Under the pieces are notes generated by a model, which saw only the letters and a program-made list of their open reading frames with translations, was not told the DNA's origin and did no database searches. From assembly GCA_030149995.1 (NCBI GenBank), contig JASLGV010000042.1, positions 1 through 14,144 of the forward strand: 14,144 nt of DNA. Reading direction: 5' to 3'. Shown one piece after another: positions 1 to 7,074 of this stretch. Position 1 is the stretch's first letter, and every line of letters starts with the position of its first letter. A program made the translations under genes and the position numbers. The stretch comes from Pedobacter sp. Lineage in GTDB: Bacteria; Bacteroidota; Bacteroidia; Sphingobacteriales; Sphingobacteriaceae.

Positions 1-434
1 GCCAGTCGATGACCTGTATTGCCAGCGATAATGCTTCTGCAGAACATATCGAAGAGGTAACACGCATGTTTGAAACGGTGGGTGCAGTGGTTAAAATAAA
101 CGAAGATCTGATGACTTCTGCTACGGCTCTTTGTGCCTGTGGAACGGCCTTTTTCTTAAGGGCCATCCGGGCTGCATCGCAAGGCGGAGTGGAAATTGGT
201 TTTCATGCCGATGAGGCACTTAAAATGGCTGTTCAAACGGCCAAAGGTGCAGCAGATTTACTTTTATTACATGGAACACACCCCGAATCAGAAATAGATA
301 AAGTAACTTCGCCGAAAGGTTGTACCATTGCCGGTTTAAACGAAATGGAGCACAACGGCTTTAGCTCATCTTTAATAAAAGGGATTAAATTATCGGCCTT
401 AAAAGCAGGCAATTTATACACCAGTGAAGGTTAA
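1..434 (+). CDS. proC: Pyrroline-5-carboxylate reductase, 3' part (start lies before the window)
   Basis: This is the C-terminal half of the enzyme that reduces 1-pyrroline-5-carboxylate to proline with NAD(P)H in the cytoplasm. The reading frame is open from base 3, so the ATG at 9 is internal and the N-terminal Rossmann domain is outside the window. What remains is the helical dimerisation domain. The family signature is visible as VTSPKGCTIAGLNEME, with the TSP-x-G-x-T-I-AGL pattern followed by Met-Glu. Before it lies the segment TALCACGTAFF, which occupies the place of the family's usual G-S-x-P-A-Y stretch; Cys-Ala-Cys there is a variation on the common form. It ends 154 bp before the ArgE-type gene on the same strand. 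proC beside arginine genes fits shared glutamate-semialdehyde chemistry, and I recall such clusters in Bacteroidota. Identification is firm; the exact start cannot be seen. Confidence 0.93.
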   Translation, partial: QSMTCIASDNASAEHIEEVTRMFETVGAVVKINEDLMTSATALCACGTAFFLRAIRAASQGGVEIGFHADEALKMAVQTAKGAADLLLLHGTHPESEIDKVTSPKGCTIAGLNEMEHNGFSSSLIKGIKLSALKAGNLYTSEG

Positions 435-466
435 GGTTATTTAAGGCGAAAATTGCCGTATAAAAA

Positions 467-546
467 TTGAATTAAAACAATTCAACCAGCTGGTTAATCG
501 CCACGCATTTTGCAGATCCTATGCAAAAGTAAAGCTGCGGCTGGTT
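467..546 (+). promoter_or_regulatory. Structured leader between proC and the deacylase gene
   Basis: The 154-bp gap between proC and the next gene holds several inverted repeats in 80 bp. TTGAATT (467-473) pairs with AATTCAA (479-485). AACCAGCTGGTT (484-495) is a perfect 12-bp palindrome. TTTTGCA (508-514) pairs with TGCAAAA (522-528) over a 7-nt loop. AACCAGC (484-490) can also pair with GCTGGTT (540-546), enclosing the previous hairpin and followed by a short T run (545-549). The outer pairing plus T run could act as a weak terminator or attenuator after proC; the short palindrome could be an operator. Each arm is only 7 bp in an AT-rich gap, so chance is a real alternative. Confidence 0.35.
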
Positions 547-588
547 TTTATAAATAAAGTAAAGGTTGTTGAAGAGGAAACCGTAAAT

Positions 589-1653
589 ATGATTGAAAAT
601 ATACAAAAAGAAAGTCTGGATTTATTACGTCAGTTAATACGCATCCAGTCTTTTAGTAAAGAAGAAGATAGAACGGCAAATTTAATTGCCCAATATCTGG
701 AAGAGCGGGGCGTAAAAATACAGCGTAAAATGAATAATGTTTGGGCGTATAATAAACACTTTGACCCGGCTAAACCAACACTTCTTTTAAATTCACATCA
801 CGATACGGTTAAACCAAATTCGGGTTACACCCGCGATCCGTACGATGCGGCTATTGAAGGTGATAAACTTTTCGGTTTAGGTAGTAACGATGCCGGAGGC
901 TGTCTGGTTTCCCTGATCGGAACCTTCCTTTATTTTTATCCGCAGGAAAATTTAAAATATAACATTTGCCTGGCCGCTACGGCAGAAGAAGAAATTTCGG
1001 GTAATAACGGGTTGGAACTGGTTCTGCCAGATTTGGGCGAACTGGAATTCGGTATTGTGGGCGAACCTACAGAAATGAACCTGGCCATTGCAGAGCGGGG
1101 ACTTTTGGTATTGGATTGCGTAGCACATGGAAAAGCTGGTCATGCGGCCCGCGAGGAAGGTGAAAATGCAATCTATAAAGCGCTTAAAGATATGGAGTGG
1201 TTTAGAAACTATCAGTTTCCAAAAGTATCTGAAGTTTTTGGCCCCTTAAAAATGACAGTTACCATTATCAATGCAGGCTCACAACACAATGTGGTACCGG
1301 CAAACTGTACTTTTACAGTTGATGTCCGGGTAACAGATGCTTATACCAATGAAGAGGTTTTAGAGATTATCCGCGCAAATGTAAGCTGCGATGTTACCCC
1401 ACGTTCCATTCGTTTAAAACCATCATCCATAGATAAAAATCATCCTTTGGTACAAGCAGGTATTGCTTTGGGCAGAACTACTTATGGCTCGCCAACAACC
1501 TCAGATCAGGCCTTGCTAAGCATTCCTTCGGTAAAGGTGGGGCCAGGTTTTTCCGGCCGCTCGCATATGGCTGATGAGTTTTTATATGTAAGAGAAGTGG
1601 CCGAAGGGGTAGAAGGATATATCAATATGTTGAAACCGGTAATAGAACCTTAA
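589..1653 (+). CDS. argE: M20-family N-acyl-ornithine/N-acyl-citrulline deacylase of arginine biosynthesis
   Basis: A 354-residue M20 zinc peptidase-type hydrolase that removes the N-acyl group from an arginine-pathway intermediate in the cytoplasm. The two-metal site is visible: H70 and D72 in SHHDTV, bridging D101 in SNDAGG, E134/E135 in TAEEE (general base and metal ligand), acidic E159 in GEPTE, and C-terminal H326 in GRSHMADE. The dimerisation (lid) domain is roughly residues 165-280, with H185 in GKAGHAA. In several Bacteroidota the carbamoyltransferase works on acylated ornithine, so the substrate may be N-acetyl- or N-succinyl-citrulline rather than acetylornithine. The residues that decide this are in the carbamoyltransferase, which is not in this window. 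The ATG at 589 has an AG-rich stretch (GAAGAGGA) about 11 nt upstream. argH follows after 35 bp, suggesting one transcript. Family is certain; acyl specificity is not. Confidence 0.9.
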   Translation: MIENIQKESLDLLRQLIRIQSFSKEEDRTANLIAQYLEERGVKIQRKMNNVWAYNKHFDPAKPTLLLNSHHDTVKPNSGYTRDPYDAAIEGDKLFGLGSNDAGGCLVSLIGTFLYFYPQENLKYNICLAATAEEEISGNNGLELVLPDLGELEFGIVGEPTEMNLAIAERGLLVLDCVAHGKAGHAAREEGENAIYKALKDMEWFRNYQFPKVSEVFGPLKMTVTIINAGSQHNVVPANCTFTVDVRVTDAYTNEEVLEIIRANVSCDVTPRSIRLKPSSIDKNHPLVQAGIALGRTTYGSPTTSDQALLSIPSVKVGPGFSGRSHMADEFLYVREVAEGVEGYINMLKPVIEP

Positions 1654-1688
1654 ACCACCTAAGGCTGATTTTATAAAAAGATTAAAGA

Positions 1689-3020
1689 ATGAAAATCTGG
1701 CAAAAAAATATAGATGTAAATAAGTTTGTAGAAAGCTTTACCGTTGGGAAAGACCGCGAACTGGATTTACAGATGGCTAAGTATGATGTGCTGGGCTCGC
1801 TGGCACATACAAAAATGCTGGAAACCATTAATTTACTAACGGCTGATGAGTTGGAAACCGTTCAAAAGGAGCTTAAAAATATTTACGCGGAGATTGAATC
1901 GGGAAATTTCACCATCGAAGACAGTGTAGAAGATGTACACTCGCAGGTAGAGTGGTTGCTTACCCAACGCATTGGCGAGGCTGGCAAGAAGATACACAGC
2001 GGCCGTTCTCGTAACGACCAGGTACTGGTCGATTTAAAATTATTTTTCAGAGCCTGTATTGAAGACATGGTTGGGCAAACTTCCACGTTGTTTAACGAGC
2101 TGATTAAGCTTAGCAATACACATAAAGATAAATTGCTGCCGGGTTATACGCATTTGCAAATTGCCATGCCCTCCTCCTTTGGATTGTGGTTTGGTGCATA
2201 TGCAGAAAGCCTGGCCGATGATCTTGAACTGATGCTGGCCGCCTGGAAAATTACCAACAAAAATCCATTGGGTTCAGCTGCCGGATACGGATCGTCGTTC
2301 CCGTTAAACAGAACATTAACAACCGAGTTGCTGGGGTTTGAAAGTTTAAATTACAATGTGGTTTACGCCCAGATGGGCAGGGGTAAAACAGAAAGAATTC
2401 TGGCCCAGGCCATGTCGGCAGTTGCCGCTACACTGGCTAAAATGGCCATGGATGTTTGTTTGTTTATCAATCAGAATTTCGGATTTATCAGTTTCCCGGC
2501 AGAGCTTACTACGGGCAGCAGCATTATGCCCCACAAGAAAAATCCCGATGTTTTTGAGCTCATCCGTTCGCGTTGCAATAAAATTCAGGCATTGCCAAAT
2601 GAAATTGCCATGATGATTACCAACCTGCCTTCGGGATATCACCGCGATTTACAATTGCTGAAAGAGAATCTTTTTCCAGCCATTACTTCTTTAAACGAAT
2701 GCCTCGAAATAGCCACCTTTATGTTTCAGAACATCACCATCAAGGATGATATTTTAAAGGATAAAAAATACGATTATTTATTTAGTGTAGAAGTAGTTAA
2801 CGACCTGGCTCTACAGGGAGTTCCTTTCAGAGAAGCATATAAAATAGTTGGTGAGCAAATAGAAAATGGTACTTTTGCACCATCGAACCAAATACATCAT
2901 ACACACGAGGGCAGCATCGGCAACCTTTGTAATGAAGAAATATCGGCTGCTATGCAACAGGTATTGGTACAGTTTGGTTTCGAAAAGGTTAACAAAGCAA
3001 TAGAAAATTTAACAGCATAA
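1689..3020 (+). CDS. argH: Argininosuccinate lyase
   Basis: Catalyses the last step of arginine synthesis, splitting argininosuccinate into arginine and fumarate. The 443-residue product belongs to the fumarase/aspartase superfamily and works as a cytoplasmic tetramer. Three conserved regions are present: HSGRSRNDQ (103-111); PGYTHLQ (151-157), with the conserved catalytic-site His at 155; and the superfamily signature GSSIMPHKKNPD (276-287), whose flexible loop carries the catalytic serine (277/278), followed by K283 and N285. Length is slightly under the roughly 460 residues of many homologues, mainly at the C-terminus, which is normal for this phylum as far as I recall. There is no clear Shine-Dalgarno sequence before the ATG. 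It sits 35 bp after the deacylase gene and one base before the aminotransferase gene, so the three are very likely co-transcribed and the last two may be translationally coupled. Confidence 0.96.
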   Translation: MKIWQKNIDVNKFVESFTVGKDRELDLQMAKYDVLGSLAHTKMLETINLLTADELETVQKELKNIYAEIESGNFTIEDSVEDVHSQVEWLLTQRIGEAGKKIHSGRSRNDQVLVDLKLFFRACIEDMVGQTSTLFNELIKLSNTHKDKLLPGYTHLQIAMPSSFGLWFGAYAESLADDLELMLAAWKITNKNPLGSAAGYGSSFPLNRTLTTELLGFESLNYNVVYAQMGRGKTERILAQAMSAVAATLAKMAMDVCLFINQNFGFISFPAELTTGSSIMPHKKNPDVFELIRSRCNKIQALPNEIAMMITNLPSGYHRDLQLLKENLFPAITSLNECLEIATFMFQNITIKDDILKDKKYDYLFSVEVVNDLALQGVPFREAYKIVGEQIENGTFAPSNQIHHTHEGSIGNLCNEEISAAMQQVLVQFGFEKVNKAIENLTA

Positions 3021-3021
3021 T

Positions 3022-4275
3022 ATGAAAGTTTCAGCATTAGCCGGTTCTTTAATCGGTTCAGAAATCATAAAAATCGGTAATGAAGTGAACGAGATGAAGC
3101 GTAAAGGTGCCTCTATCGCAAACTTAACTATTGGAGATTTTGATGCAAATATCTACCCGATTCCGGGCGAATTAAAAGCCGGAATTGTAGACGCATACAA
3201 TCAGAATCAAACCAATTATCCGCCTGCCGATGGTATTCTGCCATTAAGAGAAACGGTTTCTGAATTGTTAAAAGACAGGTTCGGATTGGATTACTCAACG
3301 GGTAGCATTTTAATTTCGGGTGGCTCACGTCCTTTGATTTATGCTACTTATCTGGCCCTGATTGATCCGGGAGATAAAGTTGTATTTCCTGCTCCGTCAT
3401 GGAATAACAACCACTATTGCCATTTAACTTCGGCAGAAGCTGTTGCCGTAGAAACGGATGCAGCCAATAACTTTATGCCAACGGCCGCCCAGTTAAAACC
3501 TTCTTTAAAAGGTGCAACTTTACTGGCACTCTGCTCGCCGTTAAATCCAACAGGTACCATGTTTGATGCCGGTCAGCTGGCAGAAATCTGCGATGCTGTA
3601 CTGGAAGAAAACGCTTCACGAAGTGCAGACGAAAAGCCATTATATTTAATGTACGATCAGATTTATTCTTTGCTGACATTTGGCAAGGAACATGTAAATC
3701 CGGTTACTTTACGCCCTGCAATTAAAGATTATACCATTTTTATTGATGGCAGTTCAAAATGCCTGGCCGCAACAGGTGTACGCGTTGGATGGGGTTTTGG
3801 ACCAGCACATATTGTAGATAAAATGAAAGCCCTGGTTGGACATATGGGCGCCTGGGCACCAAAAGCGGAGCAGGTAGCCATGTCTAAATATTTTGCTGAT
3901 AAAACACAGGTAGATACTTTTTTAACCAGCTTTAAAGCGCAGATTCAGGATAGTCTGAACGCACTTTACAATGGTTTTAACGAACTGAAAGCAGCAGGTT
4001 TTAATGTACAGGCTATTGCACCAATGGGCGCTATTTACCTGACCATTAAAATAGATTACATTGGTAAAACAACTCCTGATGGACAAGTTTTAAACAACAG
4101 TGCCGATGTTAACTTTTATCTGATTAAAGAAGCTGGCGCAGCCCTGGTGCCATTTTCTGCTTTTGGAAATGAAGACAGTATGCCTTGGTTCAGGGCTTCG
4201 GTTGGTGCCTGTACCTTGCAGGATATCAAAGATATGCTGCCAAGAATTAAGACGGCCTTAAGTAATTTAAAATAA
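3022..4275 (+). CDS. PLP-dependent class I/II aminotransferase, end of the arginine operon
   Basis: A 417-residue fold-type I aminotransferase related to aspartate aminotransferases. Recognisable residues: W127 in PAPSW (stacks on the cofactor ring), N175 in NPTGT, D212 and Y215 in YDQIY (ring nitrogen and O3'), Schiff-base lysine K246 in DGSSK, phosphate-binding R254 in GVRVGWG, and R391 in RASVG, which binds the substrate carboxylate. The ATG overlaps the context of the argH stop codon, leaving a single base between the genes. That points to translational coupling with argH. The substrate cannot be read from the sequence. Aspartate is the nitrogen donor for argininosuccinate synthesis, so an aspartate/2-oxoglutarate role would fit the neighbours; a broad amino acid aminotransferase is the alternative. 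The operon's terminator starts three bases after the stop. Confidence 0.88.
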   Translation: MKVSALAGSLIGSEIIKIGNEVNEMKRKGASIANLTIGDFDANIYPIPGELKAGIVDAYNQNQTNYPPADGILPLRETVSELLKDRFGLDYSTGSILISGGSRPLIYATYLALIDPGDKVVFPAPSWNNNHYCHLTSAEAVAVETDAANNFMPTAAQLKPSLKGATLLALCSPLNPTGTMFDAGQLAEICDAVLEENASRSADEKPLYLMYDQIYSLLTFGKEHVNPVTLRPAIKDYTIFIDGSSKCLAATGVRVGWGFGPAHIVDKMKALVGHMGAWAPKAEQVAMSKYFADKTQVDTFLTSFKAQIQDSLNALYNGFNELKAAGFNVQAIAPMGAIYLTIKIDYIGKTTPDGQVLNNSADVNFYLIKEAGAALVPFSAFGNEDSMPWFRASVGACTLQDIKDMLPRIKTALSNLK

Positions 4276-4277
4276 CG

Positions 4278-4309
4278 AAAAAACCCCGGAATTGATTTCG
4301 GGGTTTTTT
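4278..4309 (+). terminator. Intrinsic terminator of the arginine operon
   Basis: CCCCGGAA (4284-4291) pairs with TTTCGGGG (4296-4303), with one G-T wobble and a TTGA loop. The stem is flanked by A6 on the left and T6 on the right, so it can extend to 14 bp. It starts three bases after the aminotransferase stop. The A tract also makes it usable from the opposite strand, although no minus-strand gene reads into it. Confidence 0.92.
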
Positions 4310-4360
4310 GTTTTGATTTTTTTTTCTATTTTTTCCATACCTAAAATCAGATTGAAAAAC

Positions 4361-5224
4361 ATGGAAAATTTTTATTACCGTCCCTCTGGAATAATACCTG
4401 GAAAAGGTGTTGTTTTGTCTATTGTAACCGGCATCATCTTAACCCTCCTCTTAAGTGTGGTTTACATCGCTTTGCAATGGTTTATTCCCTTTATTTACCT
4501 CAATGCCTTTATTACGATTGGCCTGGGGATTGGAATTTTAGTATCGCTTGATTTTGCTTTAGGAATTGGTAAAATCAGGAATACAAAATATGCATTTATT
4601 TTATCGGTTTTTTGCGGACTGTTAGCCCTGTATGCCCAATGGGCTTTGTTTGTTTCCCTGATGTACGAGGCTACAGGTAATATGGGCGGAGGTACCTGGG
4701 TTAAATCATCTTTTAACCTGAATGGCTTCTGGTATATTTTTACGCATCCAAAGTTGTTATTTGACGCTGTGATAAGCCTCAATGAAGTCGGGACCTTTAG
4801 CATTAAAAAATCGCCCGTTTCTGGTGGGTTTTTATGGATAGTCTGGCTTATAGAAGCTGTAATGATTGTTGGCATACCTGCAATTCTGGCTTTAAGCGGA
4901 AAAGCAAGCAAACCTTTTTCAGAACTGACCGATACCTGGATGCATGAAAAAGAACTGGAAACCAGATTGGACTTTATTGAAGATAAGGAGGGTTTTGTAC
5001 AAAAATTAATCAATGGAAATTTCGAAGTGCTAAAGCCTGCTCCGCAAGAAAGTGATCTTTTTACTACGTATGCAGAAATGATTGTTTTCGAAGCACCGGG
5101 CGATGGTGTTAAATACCTCACCATAAAAAACGTGGCTCATAGTGTAGATAAGAAAGGAAATAATAAAGTAGATAAAACAGGTGTGGTTGAATATTTCAGA
5201 ATAACATCTGCTCTGCCGGCCTGA
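4361..5224 (+). CDS. Membrane protein of unknown function, four predicted helices and a soluble tail
   Basis: I do not recognise a named family. With the ATG at 4361 the product is 287 residues. An upstream in-frame TTG at 4292 lies inside the preceding terminator loop and would add 23 residues encoded by terminator DNA, so I reject it. Hydrophobic segments fall at about 17-40, 41-63, 77-101 and 157-178. Between helices three and four is a Gly-rich loop (GNMGGG, 106-111) and a region with several aromatic residues. Residues 180-287 are polar and charged, with no Cys motif or HExxH, and look like a soluble domain. There is no cleavable signal peptide. The gene stands alone between two terminators, so it is probably monocistronic. 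No promoter box matching TAnnTTTG was found in the 50 bp before it. Codon use looks like that of its neighbours, with no sign of recent transfer. Confidence 0.75.
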   Translation: MENFYYRPSGIIPGKGVVLSIVTGIILTLLLSVVYIALQWFIPFIYLNAFITIGLGIGILVSLDFALGIGKIRNTKYAFILSVFCGLLALYAQWALFVSLMYEATGNMGGGTWVKSSFNLNGFWYIFTHPKLLFDAVISLNEVGTFSIKKSPVSGGFLWIVWLIEAVMIVGIPAILALSGKASKPFSELTDTWMHEKELETRLDFIEDKEGFVQKLINGNFEVLKPAPQESDLFTTYAEMIVFEAPGDGVKYLTIKNVAHSVDKKGNNKVDKTGVVEYFRITSALPA

Positions 5225-5248
5225 TTTATTTCGGGACAAAGTTAACAT

Positions 5249-5285
5249 AAAGCCTCTTCAGAGTAAATTGAAGAGGCTTTGTTTT
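5249..5285. terminator. Terminator between convergent genes
   Basis: A perfect 12-bp stem, AAAGCCTCTTCA (5249-5260) and TGAAGAGGCTTT (5269-5280), with an 8-nt loop, is followed by GTTTTTG on the plus strand. It lies between the membrane-protein gene and the convergent oxygenase-family gene. The T run is good for plus-strand transcripts. On the minus strand the T run after the stem is poor, so termination of the oxygenase-family gene here is less certain. Confidence 0.88.
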
Positions 5286-5292
5286 TGTTAGC

Positions 5293-6504
5293 CTATTTCG
5301 AATTAAACTCCAGGTAAATTTGTTTTACCCGTTCGTGCGCTGCTCTTCCTTTTTGAATGGCTTTTAGTCTGTTCTGTCCTTTCTGTAAGCCTTTTGCCTG
5401 TCTTTTATTCATTAGAACAGATAAGGCCGCCAAGTTGCCGATAGTGGTCTTATCCAGCCCCAATAAATCACATGAGTAATCGCCTAATAGAAAATGGTTA
5501 TAGTATAAATGTACTTCTCTCATAAATTTCCGGCCAATTTTTGATTTTGGATAAAAGGCGTGTACTGGTTCCTCTTGTAAGGCTTTGGCAAGCAATAAAG
5601 TATCTGCATCTCCTTCAGCCTGTGTCATGGTCCAGTAGTAAAGGGCTTCAATGGCCTCTTCTTCAGTATCTGGTAAAAGATGAAGGGGAATACCCAGCAA
5701 AAAGCCCACATATTTCCATAAATGAAAAATACCTTTAACTTCTTGCACATCGGCTACAATACCCATTCTTTTCAGGCCAATCATATAAACCAGCGAAAAA
5801 CCTAAGTTCGTTGCCAGCATATCCCAGGTATTTAAAGGGATTCCCCACTTTTGGGTTTCCCAGTCGGTAGATTTTAAGATGTTAACCCTTGAAAAAGCAT
5901 GGATTAACCGGGTTTTGATTACAGCATTGAAACCAGGATTTCCAACTTCTAATCCTTCATCTTTGGTCAGATCTACCCAAAAAACGGTGGTTTCCGTTAA
6001 TCGTTTAGCAGCCCCTTTTTTAAGGGCTCCTGTGTAGATCAAAGGTTTGTTGATGGCTGCAGATTCGTAACCGCCCATTAAGCAGTAATCTCTGAGTACA
6101 ACCAATCCCGAAATGGCCGAACGCTGGCTAAACTCCAGGCCTTTTTGTATAAGCGTTCTGTCTAACCATTCTGGTGCAACAGTAATTCCGTCAAAGAAAT
6201 TCTTTAAGTGTTGTTCGTGTTCTTTATTTGGAATGGGGCGCTGAGCGATGAAATCTTCAACAAGTTGCTGTGCCTTTACAAAACCGATTTTCTGATGTAG
6301 TTGATGAACTAATTCATCTGCCAGCTGGTCGTATTCAAATAAATAAGGAATAAATTCGTCTGCCTTGGCAAGGTCTAAAGTTTTATTCAGCTTTTTTAAC
6401 AAGTTGCGGCCAATCCCATCTTTCCAATAATAGTCGAAAGATGTTGTATTTAATTTGTAACGCTGAGGCTTTTGCATGCAGTAAATATTCAAAATTTGTT
6501 CCAA
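5293..6504 (-). CDS. DUF2236 family protein (MpaB / rubber-oxygenase-like putative heme oxygenase)
   Basis: A 403-residue soluble, mostly helical protein with the conserved pattern of the DUF2236 family. This family includes the fungal oxygenase MpaB and bacterial latex-clearing proteins, some of which bind b-type heme. Visible landmarks are the segment around H202 in KTRLIHAFSRV, the following KWGIPLNTWDML (219-230), and FHLWKYVGFLLGIP (260-273). H202 is the best candidate for the proximal heme ligand, by analogy with the family. The N-terminal 110 residues are less conserved and have no signal peptide, which argues for a cytoplasmic location, unlike secreted rubber oxygenases. The substrate is unknown. 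The ATG at 6504 is taken here; a second ATG at 6477 would remove nine residues and is also reasonable. The gene faces a terminator at its 3' end. Upstream, a transposase relic begins about 85 bp from the start. Confidence 0.82.
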   Translation of the reverse strand: MEQILNIYCMQKPQRYKLNTTSFDYYWKDGIGRNLLKKLNKTLDLAKADEFIPYLFEYDQLADELVHQLHQKIGFVKAQQLVEDFIAQRPIPNKEHEQHLKNFFDGITVAPEWLDRTLIQKGLEFSQRSAISGLVVLRDYCLMGGYESAAINKPLIYTGALKKGAAKRLTETTVFWVDLTKDEGLEVGNPGFNAVIKTRLIHAFSRVNILKSTDWETQKWGIPLNTWDMLATNLGFSLVYMIGLKRMGIVADVQEVKGIFHLWKYVGFLLGIPLHLLPDTEEEAIEALYYWTMTQAEGDADTLLLAKALQEEPVHAFYPKSKIGRKFMREVHLYYNHFLLGDYSCDLLGLDKTTIGNLAALSVLMNKRQAKGLQKGQNRLKAIQKGRAAHERVKQIYLEFNSK

Positions 6505-6588
6505 TTGATTAAACTGGTGGGAAAATAATTCTGCTTTTTACCAGAGAATTGAGCGACAATACATTTTCTTAATGAATTACCTGAATCA

Positions 6589-6643
6589 GTTAGACGTGAT
6601 TTGCAATCCCGTCTAATGAGCCAAGGATTTAAATCCTTATTAA
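6589..6643 (+). repeat. Left REP-like double-hairpin repeat
   Basis: Two hairpins lie in tandem. The first (6590-6616) has arms TTAGACGTGATT and AATCCCGTCTAA around a TGC loop, with one mismatch. The second (6623-6638) is the perfect palindrome AAGGATTTAAATCCTT. Read on the plus strand, the 55 bp align to the reverse complement of the right repeat with about 44 matches in 56 columns and one gap. The core GATTTGCAATCC is identical in both copies. Confidence 0.85.
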
Positions 6644-6683
6644 ACGGATTGTTAAACCTCAAATAATACATTTCAGTATCAAA

Positions 6684-7032
6684 CTACAATAATACAACGT
6701 CTAAAATATCCAAACCGCCAGAATAATTTATTGCGGAACTATTAATATAATGTTCGGACTCCGCAACTATTAAATTCATTCGAATACAATATTATCGGAT
6801 GAAATCCATCTTGCCAAAATTTATATTCATCACTTTTGCTGTGTGTTTTGGCAGCAAATGAAAATTTATCTAATAACCATGCTCTTTTCGTTAATTGTAG
6901 ATATAACACGTTTTGATGTGAATTTTTTAAAGTTTCTAATAATATCGGAAAGCCTACATCAATCCAACTTATCACTGTAATGGTTATAAAATAAAGCTCA
7001 TTTTGATCGGTTACTTTGTATTTGAAAGCCAT
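6684..7032 (-). pseudogene. Degenerate REP-associated tyrosine transposase (Y1_Tnp)
   Basis: The start at 7032 gives MAFKYKVTDQNELYFITITV followed by SWID, a typical N-terminus of Bacteroidota RAYTs. Next comes a shortened helix region, then WLLDKFSFAAKTHSK and YKFWQDGFHPIILYSNEF, which match the later part of the domain. This frame runs to a stop at 6742. The family's C-terminal end resumes in another frame: from 6764 to 6687 the minus strand encodes SSAINYSGGLDILDV plus VLL and a stop at 6684, resembling the usual YSSAxNYAG...LLDV ending. The whole is about 115 codons, against roughly 180 in intact relatives. Missing are the segment with the HxH metal-binding motif and the YIHxNPV segment, which carries the catalytic tyrosine in this family. 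The gene cannot encode an active transposase. The upstream ATG at 7059 would add nine unrelated residues and is less likely. Confidence 0.85.
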
Positions 7033-7074
7033 GATTAAATATTGTAACTGAAAATACATTTGTTTGGTAAGTTG

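Noticed and set aside
524..531. Minus-strand TACTTTTG, an exact -7-like box
   Set aside because: There is no minus-strand gene for it to serve, no -33 element, and it overlaps an inverted repeat arm; chance is likely.
4292..4360. Upstream TTG extension of the membrane protein
   Set aside because: The TTG lies in the loop of the arginine-operon terminator, and the 23 added residues are encoded by terminator and T-rich spacer. The ATG at 4361 is far more likely.
4495..5124. A 209-codon open frame on the minus strand inside the membrane-protein gene
   Set aside because: It is fully antisense to a gene with coherent membrane segments, its translation is low in recognisable motifs, and such long shadow frames are common opposite coding DNA.
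6489..6671. Small minus-strand open frame upstream of the DUF2236 gene
   Set aside because: It runs through the left hairpin repeat and has no protein resemblance; it is a by-product of the repeat sequence.
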